64,000 bases of DNA from Kitagawia praeruptora. Its lineage: Eukaryota; Streptophyta; Magnoliopsida; Apiales; Apiaceae. The translations under genes and the position numbers were made by a program. The notes under the pieces are model-generated. The model ran no database searches. It worked only from the letters and a program-made list of their open reading frames with translations, and had not been told where the DNA came from. This document shows, piece after piece, positions 36,368-47,658 of this stretch (position 1 is its first letter; the number at the start of each line of letters is the position of its first letter). The stretch is taken from NCBI GenBank assembly GCA_037693485.1, contig CM075345.1, positions 6,899,501-6,963,500 on the forward strand, read 5' to 3'.

Positions 36368-36784
36368 GCTATCCTTGTAAGGACTTAGCTCATTATCTAT
36401 TTATTAAGAGAAGTAGAAATAAGGTTCGATGAGACCATTTCAGGGCTTGACGCCCCGAGTAGGACAATAAAAAGTTATGTAAGGGTTGAACCCCATTCTG
36501 AGTTATTAATACAAGTTTGTTTTCCGTTCCATGATTCTATGTTTTATTTATGTACCGAGCACCTGCTGAGTGTAAGCCTAGAAAGGCCAAGTACCGAAAA
36601 TAAATGAACATACGAATAAGGGAAACAAATACATAAATAAAATGCCCCGAAGGGCCATAATTCAAGTTAAGGTTACAACACAACGAAATCAGAGTTTAAG
36701 TCCCGAAGGACGCTAAATAAATAGCTGATAAAGTAAAGCCACAAGCGGCTAATAAGGCCATGCAAGGCCACAAATCAACTCTAG
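36368..36784 (+). other. Sequence between integrase and the antisense gene
   Basis: About 0.4 kb without a coding frame. It lies between the converging pol and antisense frames and may hold the 3' ends of both transcripts. No clear poly(A) motif was singled out. Confidence 0.5.
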
Positions 36785-38891
36785 CTACTCCTCTACGGAC
36801 TCCTCTTCCCCGCTCTCCTCTTCCCCACTCTCCTCCTCCGAGTCTTCACCGGAGTCATTGTCAGGCTCGGCCACCACCATAGGCTGAACCACAGCAACTC
36901 CGGCCCCTTCTTCTTCAGAGGATGAATCAGAAGAAGAACTGCCCTCGTTTCGGATCAATCTCTTGCTAGGGATTGGTTGTCGAACCACTCCAACTTTCCT
37001 TGCGGGTGAGGGTTTCTTTCCACGAGAACCAGAAGAGGATGAGTCCTGGCTAGCAACTGGGACAGCTCCCTTAGAGTTGGATCCAGAACGTCGATGACTG
37101 CCCTTAGAGCCGGATCCTGATGTCTGAGGAACAACTTTAGTTCCCGAACCAGAAGCTAGGTTAGCCGGGTTGACACCCCAGTTAGGGCAAGGAAAATCAG
37201 CCGGGTTGACAACAGAAGGATGCCTTTGGCTCACAACATTTATCGCCTTATCCCAACCAACAAACATGTTGTAGGGGCGCACCTCATCGTCATGATCATC
37301 TATGAATCTCAGAAACTCTTCAGACTTATGGTAGGCTTTAATCACTTTGTTAGCATCATCCATTCTCTTTCGAGCTAAAGAAGCAAGTTGCTTTCGGGTG
37401 GATAAGGCATTTGCTTCGGCGCAGGTAACTTGAGAATTTAGATCATCAATCTCTTCTTGGAACCTTGTTGAATCAGTCGTCAAGGATATATTCTCATCCC
37501 TGAAAGCCAGGCCTTGGGTAGAAACAGCCTGGAAGTAGGCATTAGCCTGCAACGAAGAAATTGATAAGGCATGAGAAATTTGTAAAGGCTAAATCACACT
37601 GAACTTACTAAAAGGAGTGCCATACCTGATATAAGGCTTGAGTGCCCAGAAGTTGATTTTCATTCATCTTGTCCCCGACATGTAAAGTCACCCTATCGGG
37701 AGGAGTGATTGAAAGCTTGGACCAGTCTAGAGCTAGGTCAGGACTCCCACAAACCGAGTCTTGTTCACATATACCCCATGACGGTATAAAAGGGGTCCTG
37801 GTAACCCCGTCAGCATTTCGGGATCTTTTTCCGCCCTGGGAGCAGCCTTCCAAGAAGTGAGGGATTCTAGACTTAGTGGGATTCAGTAACTCTGCAGCCT
37901 TTTTCTTCATCCTTTGAGTCACAGTCGGTTGGTTCTGAGGACGACTGTCAATCTCCTCAGCAGCTGGAATGCAACAAGAAAAACATCGGAATAAGAACAA
38001 ACAGAGGTCATAATATGGCTAAGTAAGAAAATTACCCTCAATGGAAAGAAAGCTAAGGCCAGTCTCAACAAGATTTTTTTCATTCAGAAAAGTCTTATAA
38101 TGGGTACAGCCATCATCAGCTAGGAGCTTATCTCGATCTAGTAACTCCGAAACCATAAGTTCACACACGAAATGTGAACTATCTTCCACGTGTCCAAATC
38201 TCTTCACAAAGTAGTTGCCCCAATCACCACCTTTCCACTCAAGGATTACAAACCCTCTTTCCCAGAAATGTTGAGAATCTGGAAAAGAAAAGGGATTCAC
38301 CATGTGCGGGAGTTTGGCTCGGTGTTGAAGGCTGATCCATCCTTTTTTGCAATCAGTAGAGTTTCTGGCCCCGAAAATACTCTGAAACATTGTAGTAGAC
38401 AATGGAATTTTCAGTTGACGGCACCTTATTATGAAAATAATGATGTACCTCCAGGCATTGGGATACAATTGACAAGGGTGAATTTGATACTCCGCCAACA
38501 ATTTGATGATAAAATCATCAACCGGAAATCTGAATCCAGCTTCTAGAGCACCCCAGGGAACACAAATCCTCTCAGGATGCCAGTTGCAAGTTCTGTCAGT
38601 TAGACTTGGAAGACGAACCTTAATAGCATCTGAGAAATAGTATGTTCTCCTGATCTCTTCGACATCTTTCTCCTTTAATTTGCAAGGACTATAAAATGAA
38701 TCTAAGCTTGCGCTATTTGGAAACGCATCCCTCATGATGTTTAGCAGATCTAGTAAAGATTCAAATTTAGGCTCAACATATGAAGGGGGTTTTATTTTTT
38801 CTTTACCTTTTGCTGTCCTCATCTTGCTTCTCTTGGCGAATGCTTCCATCATAGAGACTGGGGGAGCAACTGGGCGGCTATCTTCTGACAT
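36785..38891 (-). CDS. Three-exon antisense gene of the Tat element (putative gypsy-type transposon protein)
   Basis: On the minus strand three frames join cleanly: exon 1 38891-38036 (856 bp, donor AGG|GTAAT), exon 2 37963-37626 (338 bp, acceptor TTCCAG, donor CAG|GTATG) and exon 3 37546-36785 (762 bp, acceptor TTGCAG). The total is 1956 bp, or 651 codons plus stop, and the phases match at both junctions. The N-terminal part (EAGFRFPVDDFIIKLLAEYQ, then HPCQLYPNAWRYIIIF) matches the plant family annotated as putative gypsy-type transposon protein (Transposase_28). The middle is likely coiled coil and the C-terminus is Ser-rich then Glu-rich (EDSEEESGEEESGEEE). Antisense frames of this kind are known in the 3' part of Tat elements; their role is unclear. 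I see no stop or frameshift, so it is better kept than gag-pol. Start at the first Met (MSEDSRPVAP). Confidence 0.8.
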
Positions 38892-39290
38892 CTTGATCTA
38901 GAAACTTGAACTTGATCTTGAAACTTGATCCCCGATTGGGACTAGAAATCTGCAGAGCTTAAGAACTTGAAAACTTTGAAATGAAGAAGTGAATGAAATG
39001 AAGGCCACCACTCTTCTTTTATAGAAGAAGCATGACCTGCTGTTTCAGGTCAGAGTTCAGCTTGATTCGCGTTTATAGGTCATCTATCGTTTAAAGATGA
39101 AAAAAGGACAAGACCTACTCGTTTTATACAGAAAGGATCGTTATAATTCATACGAACTTAGAAGAAACAGCTGATATAATTGCTAAAGCTGCAAAACGAA
39201 TGACCTTTGAAAGGCTAATTACGCTTAAGGAGTTAATTAAGGAGATCAGCCATAAGTGCAAGATTATCAATGCTAATTAAGGAGTAATAT
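38892..39290 (-). other. Upstream region of the antisense gene
   Basis: AT-rich sequence before the first Met. It contains TCTTTTATAGAAG at 39015-39027 (on the minus strand CTTCTATAAAAGA), a plausible TATA box about 130 bp upstream of the start codon. No other gene. Confidence 0.45.
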
Positions 39291-39312
39291 CGTTAGAAGT
39301 CACGAATGACCA

Positions 39313-39580
39313 AAACAATGACTTGAGATCAAGATCAAGAATCTTGATCCTTAAGATGACGAATAACTTGAGAATCAAGATCAAGAATCTTGATCCTTAG
39401 GATGACAAATGACTTGAGATCAAGATCAAGAATCTTGATCCTTAAGATGACGAATAACTTGAGAATCAAGATCAAGAATCTTGATCCTTAGGATGACGAA
39501 TGACTTGAGATCAAGATCAAGATCAAGAATCTTGATCCTTAAGAAGATGAATGACTTGAGATCAAGATCACGAAGGAGTT
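39313..39580. repeat. Tandem repeat of TTGAGATCAAGATCAAGAAT type
   Basis: About five copies of a 45-60-bp unit built of GATCAAGATCAAGAATCTTG followed by ATCCTTA and GATGA...ATGACTTGAG. The word AAGATCAAGAATCTTGATC is nearly palindromic, so each unit can fold. Confidence 0.85.
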
Positions 39581-39597
39581 TCAGGTCCGGGTTTCCT

Positions 39598-39880
39598 AAC
39601 CAACCACGAAGTGGCCGACCACGACACCCGGAGGGCCGCAGCCGACCACGGAGTGGCCGACCACGAAGCAGCCGACCACCACCCTTGAAGGAGCAACGGT
39701 AGACCATAAGGTGGCCGACCACCGTACGCGGGGAGCGCCAGCCGATCACCAACCAGCCGACCTTCGTGTGTTGAAGCCCTCCGGTCGACCACCATTCGGC
39801 CGACCACGGTGAAGTGAGGTCCTCTGGCCGATCACGGGCTAGCCGACCACGAGCTACCCATTGATCCGGCCGATCACGGG
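39598..39880. repeat. Irregular tandem array of GGCCGACCACG
   Basis: Short GC-rich words GGCCGACCACG, AGCCGACCA and GGCCGATCACGG recur about every 15-40 bp, a sharp change from the AT-rich surroundings. Confidence 0.85.
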
Positions 39881-39984
39881 TAGTTTGTGGTCCCAGAACC
39901 CGACTTTTTTAGCAAACCTCGGATACTTTTCAGACCTAGATCTCGACTTTTTCAGCGAATTTCGGATGATTTTCAGTACTGAAA

Positions 39985-40265
39985 CGAGATTAATATTAGC
40001 ATAGATTAGTGCCGATTAGCACAGATTAGTGCCGTTTAAGCATAGATTAGTGCCGATTAACACAAGATTAGTGCCGTTTAAGCACAGATTAGTGCCGATT
40101 AGCACAGATTAGTGCCGTTTAAGCACAGATTAGTGCCGATTAGCACAGATTAGTGCCGTTTAAGCACAGATTAGTGCCAATTAGCACAAATTAGTTCCGT
40201 TTAAGCACAAATTAATGCCAATTAGCACAGGTTAGCGCCGATTAGTGCCGTTAGTGCCATTTTAT
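39985..40265. repeat. Tandem array of AGCACAGATTAGTGCCG units
   Basis: About a dozen copies of a roughly 20-bp unit that alternate between ATTAGTGCCGATT and ATTAGTGCCGTTTA, giving a higher-order period of about 41 bp. It decays towards the 3' LTR. Confidence 0.9.
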
Positions 40266-40497
40266 GCCGTTTAACATCTTTTAATACTATTTAAACGTTG
40301 TTTAAGGCTGATTAGCACTGTGTAGTGCCGTTTAACACCGTTTAGTGTTGTTCAACATCGTCGTAAATGCATCGGTCGCTCCATGCTTTACATTAAGATG
40401 ATATTGTTGAAAGTACTTGCGTAAGAGCAATAAACCCTGACCCAAGTCTCGGAAAGGCCGTTAAAACTTCAAGGAAAACCTGATCAGTTTTCCTAGA

Positions 40498-40511
40498 AGT
40501 TGGGGGGCAAA
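40498..40511 (+). other. Polypurine tract of the Tat element
   Basis: AGTTGGGGGGCAAA directly precedes the 3' LTR start TGATATGG. Confidence 0.7.
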
Positions 40512-41005
40512 TGATATGGGCTAAAAGTAAGCCCTAAAGACACATTTAATGTGGCATTAAATGGACCCAATATGGTCAAAACGTGGGGCCCACTAGATGG
40601 GCCCAAACCCTATTTACAATATTAATTTCATAATTAATATTAGGGGTAATAAACAGCTCAACAATAAGAGTCAGATAAGGATATTACTCTTACCAAGCTT
40701 AGCCTCCAAGGCACAGAATTCGATATTGGAACTGACTCCTACAAGGAAGGAGTCTAGAACCTTCCTCAAGGCGGTGACTTGCCCACCAAGTTACATAATT
40801 CTACTATGATTCTAGGGCTTCTCAGCCTATATAAAGGGTCTGCCCCTCATTCTCAGAACTACATTTTGGCTTGATTCTCAATACGAGATACGTAGGCACT
40901 CTGTGAGGACCGATTAGTCCCGAACACGGAAACAGCCATTAAAGCACGAAGCTCCCTAACCCTAGCATTAAATACAATTCATAACCTAGTTTTTATTCCA
41001 CAACA
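40512..41005 (+). repeat. 3' LTR of the Tat element
   Basis: 494 bp, about 97% identical to the 5' LTR, and followed by the GTATT duplication. Confidence 0.9.
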
Positions 41006-41010
41006 GTATT

Positions 41011-42893
41011 TTTGGTAGGATATTTCTTGGTGGTTGTTGGTGGTGACTGGGTTTTGGTTATTATGGCTCCTAAGCTATTGTTGGTGAAGCTATTGTTGAG
41101 TGGGACACCTTGATTCCAGGGGAGTTTTCTTTCTTTTCTTTTTAGTGTAGTTTTATTTTGTTTTTAGTTGTAGTTTTGTATCTTGTTTATTAGTTCATTG
41201 GGGACAATGAACCGCTTAAGTGTGGGGAAGGGTTCTCAATGTTAAGAGAATTTTAAAAAAAAAAAATTAAAAATACCAAAAATAATTCTAGCCATGCAAT
41301 TTGATTAGTTGTTGTATTTTGCTTGATACACCCATGCATGCGTAGAATTCTTGTGTTCTTGACGCTTTTGTATGAGAAGTGATGTGCTTTGTTCTTGTGC
41401 ACACACTTACACTAGCAAGTTGAAGCTGGTAGACTTAATTGGATGTTGTAAGTGATTAGAATGACATGAATATGTGCAAGATGACTTGGTTTCCATGCTT
41501 TGAGTACAAGTAGGTGCGTTAGAGAGTCTTGTTACTTGGGATTGATTATGTTTTGTCACACCAAGTGAGTTTTGAGCCTATATGCATATCATTTGCATGA
41601 TTTTTCGTTTGCTTGAGTGTCCACATGTTGTTTACATTGCTAGCACTTACTTGAGATCTTTCTTGAAATGCATGACATTACTTGATGATGAGATGATAAA
41701 GGCACTTAGGTTTGACCTCGTATTTCCCATATTTCCACACCTTTTAAACATGATCAATTAGTTAACCAATTGAGCCTAATCCTATTCTTTTGGTGACACA
41801 CCACATTACTATTTACTTGCCATTATCCTTTTTATTCTATTGGCCTTACATTGAATTTGAACCTAAATTGTCAAAGGCTAGTATCGTGCTTAAGGGAGTA
41901 ATAAGGTGTTCATAAAAGGGGGGGGGTTATTGATGATCATACTTTTGGGGAATATTGATTTTGGTCGATGCTTGTTAGTCGAAATTCATAAAAATATCTA
42001 TGGATCATTGTGCTAATTCCTTAGCTCTCACAGGAAAAAAAAGAAAGAAAATAGAAAGAAAAAAAAATAAAAAAAAATTAAATTTGAGAGCATTCTTATG
42101 TTTGTATGATCCTTCTTCATTCGACTAGTCAAGTTATTATGTAAGGGTTATTGAAAAATCCAAGTGTGGGGAAGTATTTGTTTTAATAGAAAGGGAATTG
42201 AATAATGATTATTGTTGGGTACTAGATTTTGACATTAACCTGTTTTAGCTTTACTTGACATACCTGGTCCCTAGCCCACGCTACAACCCGAATGAAGACC
42301 TTTTGATTATTATCAGTGATGTATGTTGTGTTGAGAGTGAGATTGATTGCGAGTGTCAAGTTGTGTTTATGATTTTGTTGGAATTGAGTGATACACTTAA
42401 CTTTGTTCTTGAGTGAATATTCGTTTTTGAGTGAAAGGTGAGTTATTACTTGTTTTGGCATAGGAGATCCCAGGTTTAGACTTAAAGATGTATTTCTTGT
42501 GGGCTTAGCATGATTACCAACGATTTTTACACTTGACATGAATTTTTATGACCTTCTGCATGTTGGTTGAGTAGACTACGTGAATACTTGCACTTTCGAC
42601 ACCAAGACATCGTATGTTTACTTTGATTCATAAGTTGATGTGGCATGAGAGGACTTGTGTGTGTGGTGTTGTGTTAGCATTGATCTTTTGCATGGTTAGA
42701 TGAATTTTGTGGGTATATTCACAATAAACCCTCACGAGACAACACTCGTCCTACTAGGGTTGCCTAGGGGTTTAACGGCTTGTTGCATATGCTCAATGCA
42801 ATCGTGTCATCTACGAAAGTGATGTTTGTTAGGACTTAGTTTTTATTTCACTTATTTGCCCGAGGACGTGCAAATGCTTAGTGTGGGGATGTT
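41011..42893 (+). other. 3' untranslated part of the Athila-like element, right of the Tat insertion
   Basis: Non-coding. It includes an internal GTGTGGGGAAGGG tract at about 41221 and a stretch at 41370-41580 that is clearly homologous to 63805-64000 of the second Athila-like element. It ends in the purine tract AGTGTGGGGATGTT before the 3' LTR. Small frames here are incidental. Confidence 0.75.
42880..42893 (+). other. Polypurine tract of the Athila-like element
   Basis: AGTGTGGGGATGTT directly before the 3' LTR start TGATAGAG. Confidence 0.6.
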
Positions 42894-44224
42894 TGATAGA
42901 GTATATTTTTATATATATTCTAGATGATTTTATTCTCATATTTATTGTGTTTTGCATTGATTTGGATTTTTATTTAATAGATTTGATTGTTTTATTGTAG
43001 GAAATAAAGAATTCATGACTTGGAAGGATTTGGAGCAAAAAGAGCTATTTTGGAGATAAAATAGGAGAAAATTCGTATTATTGGGCTACACGGGCTGTCT
43101 AACACTGTTTGGGCCATATCTTGAGTTCCAGAAGTCAGAATTTGACGATCTTACTGTCCACACGAAGCTTGTGGAATTATCTTTAATTCAGAGGTGGTCC
43201 AGTAAGCAAAATCCAGTTGGAAGAGCCCAGAAACAGAGGAGAAAAAGAAGTTACGAATTTTATAACCAAGCTTGGAAACTCGCCATCTTCTATTCCAACT
43301 CTAAGAAGGCAATTGCTTAGAGGCTAAATCAAGAGGCTATATAAACACATCTTGGGACACATTATTGAGGAGGTAATATTAGATCAGATAATATAGTTTA
43401 GAGTAGATTAGTATTATTAGTTGAAGATGTAGAGAAACACCATGACTCTTCTTTTGGGTGACAACATTGAAGTTTGAAGGTTTTGTTCTCTTAATCTTCT
43501 CTTTGTTCTTATTAGTTTAATTATGTTTTCTTATTTTACTAGTTGTTTTACTTGTTTAATTATTAGCGAGTAGTTATTTCTAGGGCTTAAAGGGAAGCCA
43601 TGTTTGCACTAATATTGGCATGATTTTCATAGTGGTTTGATTGGTTATGGTTAATTCTGATTGATATGTTTTAATCATTAATTTGTGTAATTGGCCAATA
43701 TCATGGATTAATTATATGCAAATAGGGGTATGGATCGAGAGATTTACTTACTAGAGGCACACATACGATTAGTAGAATTGAATTTGAGTGCGGAAGCATC
43801 ATTGGATTTCTGAGAGCGTTAATTCTTGGAAGAGATTAACTTGACTCTGATTACCTGATTGATTGAATTACTAAAAATGGTTAATTGTGTTGAATGTTTC
43901 GAGAGTGTTAATGCTTGAAAGAGATTAACATACTCTAGTTATAGGATCACATTGATTGCTTTAGCTTAAGAGCCAATTGTGTAAGCATGGTGAACCTGAA
44001 TTGCCCTAGATCCCTTAATTAATTAGTTAATCATTTATTTAGTTAGTGTTAATTTAGTTTAATTAGTTAATTAATAATTTCACATATTCGTCTAACCCTT
44101 GAAACAATTAGCGATAACTGAAAAGGAATTAGTAGAACCTGTCTCCTTGTGGATTCGACCCGCTTGCCATCTGTACTACCAATAGACACCGTGCGCTTGC
44201 GGTTAGGTATAATTTGACACATCA
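42894..44224 (+). repeat. 3' LTR of the Athila-like element
   Basis: 1331 bp, ending ACACATCA and followed by the ATGTA duplication. It differs from the 5' LTR at about 25 sites with no indel. Confidence 0.9.
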
Positions 44225-44229
44225 ATGTA

Positions 44230-44950
44230 CAACCTAAATTCATCCATTACATGTCTAAACCAACATTCAAACCAAATTCAACCATTATAACGCCTCATTC
44301 AACCACTCCAAACTACACCAAACAACAACATTCAAACCAAAATATACAATTAAAAGTTCTCCTTAATATCAATATCTACTATTCCATATCAATATCTTCC
44401 TGGATTAGCTTAATAAGTATTGAATATCTGAATCACATGACGCTTTAACCATACTCAATTCTCAATCCAAGTCAAGGATCCAACAATCAGAAATCTACTA
44501 GCTAGGAAGTTCTCCAGCCGACCGTGCAAGTCATGTGATTTTATTCCTGGAATAACAAAATTAAATTATTAATCAGTCATCTATATATAAATAATAAGCT
44601 GGAGTAGTTTTGAAGTTTGGAACCTTTGAGTGTCGATATCTGTCACATAGATGAACACGTCAACATTACTGCATCAAAAAAGATGTACAATCGTCACAAA
44701 AAGAAATGATTTTTATGATTGTATATGTTTACCGTCTATAAACTTTGAAAGCATATGTAGCAATAGGAAAGTTATATCTTACCATGTAATTGCATACTTA
44801 ATATTGAATAGATAGTAAAATTACTCACACATCAACTAACGCAAATGAAACAATGGGAACTACCTATCATGCATGTAAATACATGTCCTGGTGCATGTTT
44901 TTGTCACTGTATGTAATGTAGGAAGTGTATATAATTTAAATTTACAATAC
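44230..44950. other. AT-rich segment without recognised content
   Basis: This is the continuation of the target DNA of the Athila-like insertion. I see no further AP-endonuclease exon here, although the gene would be expected to continue on the minus strand. Confidence 0.5.
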
Positions 44951-45306
44951 CTGTTTGATCAAGAGAGAAAGAGACCTTTGGATTGAAACACTTCTTTACA
45001 AATAATGCAGTACCAGCATACTTTGTATCTGAAAGAGACCACCAATAGTTATAGTCATTTAATGGTGAATTTGAGATGGCGTGCATCAGAATCTACATAG
45101 TTTGCAAGCATTGAACAGTTGAAGAAAGCCAGTCAGATAATTAGAAGTGTACCACTGCAAACATTGCAAGATTAAAATGCCAGTTTTATACTACTGAGAA
45201 GTAAAATATCCACCTATTTTTCCTCACGTGAAGAGCTTGTATCATCTTTTGGTTTTCTTGGGTTTTTGGGATTCCCCTTGGTACCAGCCGCTGGCAACCT
45301 TACTTC
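44951..45306 (-). pseudogene. APE1L: Two exons of an APE1L-like AP endonuclease, with a nonsense codon
   Basis: Exon 45306-45214 (93 bp) reads EVRLPAAGTKGNPKNPRKPK, then DDTSSSREEK, and ends in TAG directly before the GT donor. Exon 45092-44951 (142 bp) starts ILMHAISNSPLNDYNYWWSL and continues SDTKYAGTALFVKKCFNPKV. These match the N-terminal part of the endonuclease/exonuclease/phosphatase domain of plant APE1L-type apurinic endonucleases, including the metal-binding Glu of the EVR motif. In that family the residue at the first exon end is Gln, so TAG is most simply a CAG to TAG change. The rest of the domain (catalytic His/Asp motifs) is missing, so this is a gene fragment, probably captured by a transposon. 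Confidence 0.7.
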
Positions 45307-45910
45307 CTACATCAGTCGTGTGTCCAAAAAATTATCAAAATTAGGATTTTAAGTTAATTAAACTTTAAAAAACAAATTTACACAGAGAATAAAAAATATG
45401 ACATACACAAAATGTAACTAGAGTTCCAGTGATAGTAATGGTAAAATATCAAACTTAATACTAGCTGTTAAAGAACATAGGATTTATTCTTAGTCATATC
45501 TAAAGTTTTAAAACAAACTTTACCATTTATTCTTCAACACCATATCATTTAGACAATTTTACATAGACATGACATAATTGTTTTCTTAAATGTTTTCAAG
45601 GCACGGGTGAACAGAAACAAAGTTACTGAAAAAACCACAACTGCAAGTCTGTTACACCATGCCAATGTGCGCTAGAGTAAACTAACATAAAACAGATTGT
45701 GAATTATAACAGAAAGGGTAAACATCTTCTAATAGAAACCCTGGAATCTGATTATGCATGTTTTAGAAAAAAAAAACAATCCAGCTAGTAAAAAATTAGA
45801 AGCAGCTGATTGTTAAATCAGTTATCATACCCATAAATTTTGTTTCACCGCAAAAAAGTGTTTACAAACAAAATAAAAAACTCAACATTGTCTTCTGGAA
45901 AAAAAGTTAC

Positions 45911-46062
45911 CTTTCCAAAAGGCCCAGCTTAAGAATTACATCGGCCAGATTTGAGTTTGCTTTTCCCACTAGCTGAAACAATTTTTTTTTCTCCATTGCG
46001 AAGGTTCCACTTTTCTCCATACCACGATTGATATCAATAAACTCGACAACCATCAAATCAAC
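45911..46062 (-). pseudogene. Candidate exon of a different gene, cut off by the Copia insertion
   Basis: A 152-bp open exon lies between acceptor TTTTAG and donor AAAG|GTAAC. It reads VDLMVVEFIDINRGMEKSGT, FAMEKKKLFQLVGKANSNLA and DVILKLGLLE. It does not match the APE1L sequence that should precede the EVR exon, and its phase (two extra bases) does not fit the phase-0 start of that exon. It therefore seems to come from another gene. I do not recognise the family. Confidence 0.45.
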
Positions 46063-46086
46063 CTAAAAGATGATAGAGATTTGCTG

Positions 46087-46381
46087 TGACAGAATATGAA
46101 ATGTATATAGAAATATTGATAACCAGAGAAGTATATTCTCTGTAAAGAAGACAACAATGGTGGAAATGTTTATAACAGAATTACAGAGAAGTGAGAATGA
46201 AGTCTCTTAAGATGTAGCTTAGCATCAGTCTACATATATATATACATAACTAGTTAGCTAAGTAACAGAATTTCTAACTAACTATTGCCAGCTGGAGACT
46301 ATGGAATATTCTAGATGTCCTCTTGAGTTTTCAGCATGTCAACTTGACTCTTGCTCTTTTGTATCTTCATTATCTGTAACA
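46087..46381 (-). repeat. 3' LTR of the Copia element
   Basis: 295 bp with TG...CA ends on the minus strand. Its outer 130 bp equals the preserved part of the 5' LTR at 52980-53107. Confidence 0.88.
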
Positions 46382-47658
46382 GCCCCCCTCAAGTTGGAAG
46401 TTTGAAAGAAGTTACAAACGCCCAACTTGACTGAAAAAGCATGAAGTAAATGATAAGGCAGTGCTTTGGTGAACATATCTGCAGGCTGCTGATCAGTCTT
46501 AATGTGCACAGTGTTGATGATTCCAAGTTGTAAGTTCTCTCTTACAATATGACAGTCCATCTCAATATGTTTGGTTCGCTCATGAAACACTGAATTGGAG
46601 GCTATATAAAGAGCAGATTTGCTATCACAATGCAAGGACACTGGAGTAAGTTTAGAAATACCAAACACCTTGAATAGATTAAGAAGCCAAGACAATTCAC
46701 AACAAGTGTCAGCCATACTTCTATATTCTGCCTCTACAGAAGATTTAGAAACTGTTGGTTGCTTCTTACATTTCCAGGAGATTAGAGCACCAGCAAATTT
46801 AATACAATATCCTGTAAGAGATTGCCTTGAATCTTTGCAACCTCCCCAGTCAGAGTCACAGTAAGCAGTAAGCACTGGAGCTTGATTTGCTGGCATGAAA
46901 ATACCTTGGCCTATAGTGCCCTTAAGATATCGAACAACCTTATAAGCAGCATCCAAATGAGTAGTACTAGGTTGAGCCAAATGCTGAGATAAAACTTGCA
47001 CATGATAGGACAAATCTAGCCTGGTTACAGTAAGATAGATCAATCTACCAGCTAATCTTCGATAAGAAGAAGCATCCTTAGGAGAAAGTAAACCACTATT
47101 AGTAGTTTGAAGACTATGATTTTGATCCATAGGAATTTTGGAAGGTTTTGCAGCCAACAAACCAGCATCCTTGATAATATCTAAAGTGTATTTATGTTGA
47201 TGCAAATAAGCACCATCTTTCGATCTGGCTACCTCAATACCAAGAAAGTATTTCAAAGGCCCCAAATCCTTAATCTTGAAAGCAGTAGCTAAGTGATATT
47301 TAAGAGTACTGATAAGAGTAGAATCATTACCAGTAACAAGAATGTCATCCACATACACTAGAACTGCTATAAATGAATTTCCTTGAGTCAATGTAAACAG
47401 ACTATTATCAGAGTGACATTGCACAAAACTAAAATCTTTTAGAGCAATTGAAAATTTAGAAAACCAACATCTAGGAGCCTGTTTAAGTCCATAGATAGAT
47501 TTAATAAGTCTGCACACAAATGCTGAAGGATCTGTGATATGACTGACATTAACAAAAGATGATAGCTGTAAATATCCTGGAGGTAATTTCATGTATATTT
47601 CTTCTTGAAGATCACCATGCAGAATGCATTGGTGACATCTAATTGAGTAATATCCCAT
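46339..47658 (-). pseudogene. pol: Copia reverse transcriptase (C-terminal) and RNase H
   Basis: This 439-codon frame starts inside the reverse transcriptase (HGDLQEEIYMKLPPGY, then SIYGLKQAPRCWF) and contains the catalytic YVDD in VLVYVDDILVTGN. The connection domain (GPLKYFLGIEVARS) follows, then RNase H: AYCDSDWGGCKDSRQSLTGY, SSVEAEYRSMA, HCDSKSALYIA and the HIEMDCH end. It is the only copy of this region that includes YVDD; the two tandem copies upstream stop short of it. The preceding part of reverse transcriptase lies in another frame (1-nt shift near 47620), so the protein is broken. Confidence 0.9.
46382..46395 (-). other. Polypurine tract of the Copia element
   Basis: On the minus strand AACTTGAGGGGGGC directly precedes the 3' LTR. 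Confidence 0.75.

Larger units (their letters stand above)
25322..41005 (+). mobile_element. Tat-lineage Ty3/gypsy retrotransposon with antisense gene
   Basis: LTRs of 495 and 494 bp (25322-25816, 40512-41005) start TGATATGG and end CCACAACA, with the duplication GTATT at 25317-25321 and 41006-41010. They differ at about 15 sites plus one indel (about 3%). The order is primer site, gag, protease, reverse transcriptase, two RNase H domains and integrase, then a 4-kb 3' part with an antisense gene and tandem repeats. The second RNase H and the antisense gene point to the Tat lineage. A 4.8-kb solo LTR is inserted in gag. Confidence 0.92.
21594..44224 (+). mobile_element. Non-autonomous Athila-like LTR retrotransposon, host of the nested elements
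   Basis: Two 1331-bp LTRs (21594-22924 and 42894-44224) start TGATA and end CACATCA and are flanked by the 5-bp duplication ATGTA (21589-21593, 44225-44229). A primer binding site TGGCGCCGCTGCCGGGGA follows the 5' LTR and a purine tract (GTGTGGGGATG) precedes the 3' LTR. The two LTRs differ at about 25 sites (about 1.9%). Only two short remnants of gag and pol remain inside. A 15.7-kb Tat element sits within the 3' untranslated part. Confidence 0.9.

Noticed and set aside
39481..39807. Arg/Ser-rich and Asp/Leu-rich frames
   Set aside because: Translation of the tandem repeats in the 3' part of the Tat element; open frames occur on both strands.
43081..43320. 79-codon frame in the 3' LTR of the Athila-like element
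   Set aside because: It lies wholly inside an LTR, and the matching position in the 5' LTR does not keep the frame open, so it is incidental.
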